From: Ignelater luminosus
Lineage: Eukaryota > Arthropoda > Insecta > Coleoptera > Elateridae
Reading direction: 5' to 3'
DNA length: 64,000 nt
Assembly: GCA_011009095.1 (NCBI GenBank)
Contig: VTPC01003677.1
Location: 124,001 to 188,000, forward strand
Part shown: positions 60,055 to 64,000 of the stretch, piece after piece
How the letters are laid out: each line of letters opens with the position of its first letter
Position numbering within the stretch: position 1 is the first letter of the stretch
The notes under the pieces: model-generated
What the model was told of the DNA's origin: nothing
Seen by the model: the letters and a program-made list of their open reading frames with translations, nothing else
The model's database searches: none
Translations under genes and position numbers: made by a program

Positions 60055-61380
60055 AATAAATTTCGTCAATAAAACAAATAAATAAATAAAATAATTTCCA
60101 TTTTCTACATCACTTTGGATAGCAAAGACGCCAATAACAGCTTATATACAAAATATTTAAGCAATTCTGAAAGTTATTTAGTTTTGACCGGTTTTTCGTC
60201 ATTTCCGACCAGTATGCGTCTTTGCTAGGAAAAGTCTCTGTAGCTTTTGTTAATTGCTAATAGACATGCATGGTATTATTATTACCTACTAAAGCGATTT
60301 GTTCCTATTTTAATTTGCCTATCAATTTTTCGACCATGACTATGTTTCTTGAGGTTCAAACCTGTTTCGATACATCGCTCATCTGTTTACAAGATTATCG
60401 TAAGTGTTGTTGATTTAACTTGCAATCGAAGTCGCTAGTTCAACTTTTTTTGTTTGATTAATTTAAACAACGTGTTTTGCACACACAGAAAATTGTTCGA
60501 ATTCGACAATTTATATAGCACTCTGTGTAGCCACAACATAAAAGACAAAACAAATAAAAAACATTTTAAAATATAATACAATAAAACACACAAGTTCTTA
60601 TGTATATATTGCAAAATGGTGTGCGTTCCCAACTTTGTCTTTAAGCGACGCACATGCTCTTACCTGAGTAGATTGAAGTTGTACGCCGTCTAATATTACA
60701 ACTGCCAACAAATGTCTTTTGGATAAAAACAAAGTTTGTAACAATAAGCTTTGCCACAATTTACAACTACGGTTTCTCTAATGTCTCAAATAAACATTGC
60801 AGGTATAGAAGTTCAAATGTTTATGTTATGTTATTAAAGCTACCGTTGTTTATAATAAATAAAAGTGTAAAATAATTAACATTATTTATTAACAACTGTC
60901 GAGAAACTGTGTTGTTGAATCTTGTGCGAACTATAATGATATCTCTGTAAATAGCGACAAGCTTTTATATAATCTGTACCTTGTGCATAACGAAGGGTTC
61001 TTTTGTAGTTCCCGGGCGTTTCCAAATTTCAAGAAGTAGATAATATTTAAGTGTCTTAAGAATCTTCAAAGAAATAGTGCGGTAGTCGTTTAAGAGGAAT
61101 TAGACAAAAGCAAGATCCTTTTTTTATGAAAACTTTAGCGTGTGAACATTGGAAAATATCTTTAATGAATTAATAGGTATAAGTAAGACCCTTTTTCTGT
61201 GAATTTTTATCGCGCGCACACATTTGTAGAAGTCAATGTTCTTAAAATTCCTTGAAAGGCGTAGCACGCTGCACAGATGTTAAGTCGCTAACTATTGCTT
61301 AGAATTTGATACATATGCAAAACCAAAGACTTTCATGGTCCAAATCATTAACAAATCGACGTCTTCAAGGATTAGATCGT
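60055..61380. other. Intergenic, no gene recognised
   Basis: AT-rich, stops in all frames, no motif seen. Confidence 0.4.
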
Positions 61381-61386
61381 GTCCTT

Positions 61387-61442
61387 GTTGAATTATAATA
61401 TACACTCAACGTTTCGCTCGATTTCGTAAAGAGCTTCTTCAG
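61387..61442 (-). ncRNA. Hammerhead-ribozyme-like motif (decayed, Penelope-type?)
   Basis: On the minus strand: CTGAAGA (61442-61436), a GCTC/GAGC stem around a loop, GAAA (61415-61412), then GTTGA (61410-61406) that can pair with TCAAC (61391-61387). This is the order of hammerhead core box 1, stem II, box 2 and stem III. Such motifs occur in Penelope-like elements. However, an extra A bulges next to stem II and the cleavage-site NUH before stem I is not evident, so this is at most a decayed copy. No Penelope RT is seen nearby. Confidence 0.3.
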
Positions 61443-61459
61443 GAGATCAAAGAAGAGCA

Positions 61460-62755
61460 TAATTCAACGTGTTAGTCACACTAGAGGCGAGATTCTTCTG
61501 AGAGAAATAGAAAAAGTGCAGGTTAATATGCACAAGGATGGGTTAATCAACTATAACAGTGATCGGAGTCATCATGCAGACTGATTCCTAAAGGAAGGTA
61601 TACGATAACACACCGGCATTGGGCCATACCTTTGCATGATAGTTCTCCAGTAATTTTTATGTATTTTGTAAGCCATAAGGTGAACTACCCAACCTAGAAG
61701 AATTTTTGTTGACATCCGTGTAAAGTACCGGTTTACTGAGATGGAAGCTCTGATATTCTAGAGAACCTGCATACGGAAAATTAATAAATAAAGTTAAAAC
61801 TGCTTTGGGTGAACTCTTTTGTATAAGTATCCAGCAACCATTTTCATATGTTTGTAAGCCACAGTGCAAAGTATCCACCCTAAAAAAGTCTGCAAGCTAT
61901 TACTTTTTGAAAATGACAATTGTGATATTGTGTGTTATTTGCATATGCGATGTTAGTAAATAGTATTATATCTATGTTATCAGAAGTGGCTTAGACCAAC
62001 TCATCTCAACTAAATACAAACCTACTTGACCTACTTTAGTGTGCAGAACAACAAGCTCCAAATATTGATGCATCAGTTACGAAAACTAGATATTTCATTT
62101 AAAAATGGAATGTACTTGTATTTGAGATACCTATCCAGTCTGTGAAATTGGCACGCAATATAAACACTTAAGAGATTCCGGACATAGTTAGACTTTCTTG
62201 TGTGCATGTTGTGGTGCTCCCCATCGCATCGTGGAGCTGTTGTCTTTTTCATAACAGAAACAATGCATCAAAAAGGAGAGAGAGTATCTCCGTTTTATTA
62301 CAAGATCTGCAAGCTCGTCTCACTGTGAATGTATACTTTTTAAAAGAAAGTCGTGTTGATGCTTAGGGAGGATTATACCTGCAGATTAATACATTATCCC
62401 AACACTTTCATCTGGCAATATCACTTCTAACATGTTGTGTACAATATCTCAGTTTAACAAGTCGAGTTCTAATTCGATTGTTGACATGGCTAAACTTTTA
62501 ACTCCGAAAGCATTTTAGAGGGTTTTACACATACACTAAGGTCCAAATATAACGGATAAATTAATTTTCTATGGTAATAATCGTGTAAACAAAAAATCTT
62601 AAAACAGGTAAATATTTAAATTTAAAACGACGCATCAGCAACGGCTTGTAATTGCTGAAAGATTTGCAAATTTTCAAAAATCTGAAAATATTATGCAACG
62701 TATTAACACCCCTACATATAAATTTATGTTGTGTCAAATAAGGAATCAAAAGCGA
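61460..62755. other. Intergenic, no gene recognised
   Basis: AT-rich with no coding signal identified. The last bases run into the Gypsy integrase relic. Confidence 0.4.
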
Positions 62756-62759
62756 CCTC

Positions 62760-63830
62760 CGAAGGGTAGAGAATTTACACTGGATAAGCAAATACTAGTA
62801 CTTGCAGTGTTAAAAGCTAGCGGAAGGAGATATCGTTTGCTATCTAGGAAGGAAGACGCCAGAGAATAATGCAGACGGTGTGAAGTTTGTGCAACCGGTA
62901 ATGGGCCACTTGGTAAGAAGAAGGCCCCAATGCAACAGTGTAACGTTGGTAGTCCATTCGAGAAAATTGCCATAGACATTGCGGGTCTATTCCCAGAGAC
63001 AGACACAGGAAATAAATATATTTTGGTAGCAAAGGACTATTTTAGTAAATGTATAGAGGCATACGCTGTACCAAATCAAGAAGCGGCTACGGTTGCTGAC
63101 GTGCTGGTGGAAGAATTCTTTAGACGTTTTGGTGTCCCACTAGACTTGCATTCCGACCTAGGCAGGATATTTGAGTCGGCACTATTCCAAAAGTTGTGCC
63201 AATTATTGGGTATCCGAAAAACGAGAACTACACCGTTGCACCCGCAATCGGATAGAATGGTGGAGAAAATGAATAGAACGATGGGGAAGAACTTGTTGAA
63301 GGTTGTGTCCAAGCATCAGCGCGATTGAAACCAATACCTGCCTTTGTTTCTAATGGCAAAACGCTCGGCTGTACAAGAAACAACTGGCCACACTCCAGCT
63401 GCAGTGTTGTTCCGGCGCGAAATTCGGTTACCATGATGTACAGTTTGGTTTCAAACCCAGTGAAAATAACGTAGTCGGTGATGATTACGTTGATAACCTT
63501 TGTAAGAAGTTAAACTCCATTCATGAAAACGGTCGTCGTAACATTCAGATGGCCAGTGACAAGATGAAAGAGCAATACAACTTTAACACCTAAGCAGGAC
63601 GGTATCAACTCGGAGATCTAGTTTGGTTATATCGTCCCCAAAGACAAAGAGGCTTGTCTTCGAAGCTGCAAAGAGCATGGAAAGGGCCCTACAAGGTCAA
63701 TAAATAAATAAATCACTTGATATACCGTATTAGAAAACCACCAAGAGGAAAAATGTGGTTGACTCTGTATGCAGGCGAAAATTAAGTCGATATAGAAAAA
63801 CCAGTAGCCGACATACAACGCGCAAATGTT
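62760..63830 (+). pseudogene. Ty3/Gypsy integrase relic
   Basis: Plus strand: a zinc-binding end (CRRCEVCATGNGPLGKKKAP), then the catalytic core in an open frame at 62930-63328: FEKIAIDIAGLFPETDTGNK, YILVAKDYFSKCIEAYAVPN, FRRFGVPLDLHSDLGRIFES, and TTPLHPQSDRMVEKMNRTMG. The D, D and E positions are present. The C-terminal part (MAKRSAVQETTGHTPAAVLF and on) continues through stops and frame changes to about 63830. RT is absent and no LTR was identified, so it is a fragment of a different Gypsy family from those at 11-12 and 19 kb. Confidence 0.85.
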
Positions 63831-64000
63831 GCGATTGAAGATCGGAAATCCCCATATACAGACTTTAGCATTTTACTCAAATGGTAGAAAAGCTCGTTTT
63901 GGTGTTGTTCATGAGCAACATAAAAACCTGTTTGAAGTTTCAAAAGAATACTTTTTACTGCGTGGCAAAAGACTTGAAGATGTCTCTCAAGTTCAAGTTT
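63831..64000. other. Right edge, unassigned
   Basis: Follows the Gypsy relic and may be its 3' end. Too short to judge. Confidence 0.3.

Noticed and set aside
1..64000. tRNA or rRNA genes
   Set aside because: I found no A/B box pair with a foldable cloverleaf and no rRNA-like stretch by eye; a tRNA scan would be decisive.
1..64000. A previously undescribed multi-gene system
   Set aside because: All recognised coding regions are ordinary insect genes or known transposon families; unassigned stretches show no linked set of unknown genes.

Overview
The window is AT-rich eukaryotic DNA with spliced genes, GT-AG introns and dense relics of transposable elements. The host genes (a CYP9-type cytochrome P450, an SLC7-type cationic amino acid transporter, a trypsin-like serine protease) and the elements (Mos1-like mariner, BEL/Pao, Ty3/Gypsy, Jockey) point to an insect. 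A beetle is plausible but not proven. There is no sign of bacterial, viral or CRISPR content. Two assembly gaps are present (13204-13389 and 41460-41490).

Host genes, left to right, all on the + strand: (1) the last two coding exons of a protein kinase, probably S6KL-like (8875-9216), with a poly-A signal; (2) a cationic amino acid transporter with its first coding exon at 14170-14311 and four more at 24964-26927, carrying one frameshift in a T run; (3) an intact four-exon CYP9-like P450 (28854-30617) with a TATA box; (4) an intact six-exon trypsin-like serine protease (41567-42887); (5) a decayed P450 pseudogene (56069-57815) with a partial inverted copy facing the other way (54630-55458).

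Everything between is mostly mobile DNA. 1-8 kb: mariner copy 1 inside an old LINE RNase H tail, a second LINE, and a Jockey relic interrupted by another LINE. 10-12.5 kb: a hAT relic beside a Gypsy 5' half with LTR, primer site, gag and protease. 14.3-24.9 kb: one transporter intron filled with LINE, Jockey, LINE, Gypsy and BEL/Pao relics. 32-41 kb: a near-full-length LINE, then a hAT relic split first by a LINE and then by an apparently intact mariner. 43.6-48.6 kb: a BEL/Pao relic. 49.4-54.3 kb: a LINE fragment, then a CR1/L2-like LINE interrupted by a Tc1/mariner-superfamily element with D,D41D spacing. 59-60 kb: a 163-bp tandem repeat. 62.8-63.8 kb: a Gypsy integrase relic.

The nesting orders the insertions: old hAT and LINE copies are hosts, and the two mariner-type families are the young arrivals. 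Nothing here looks like a new multi-gene system. The most useful observations are the matched live/dead mariner pair, two inverted duplications (Jockey-derived and P450), the clip-less protease, the hairpin-bearing tandem repeat, and a set of homopolymer frameshifts that may be assembly errors.
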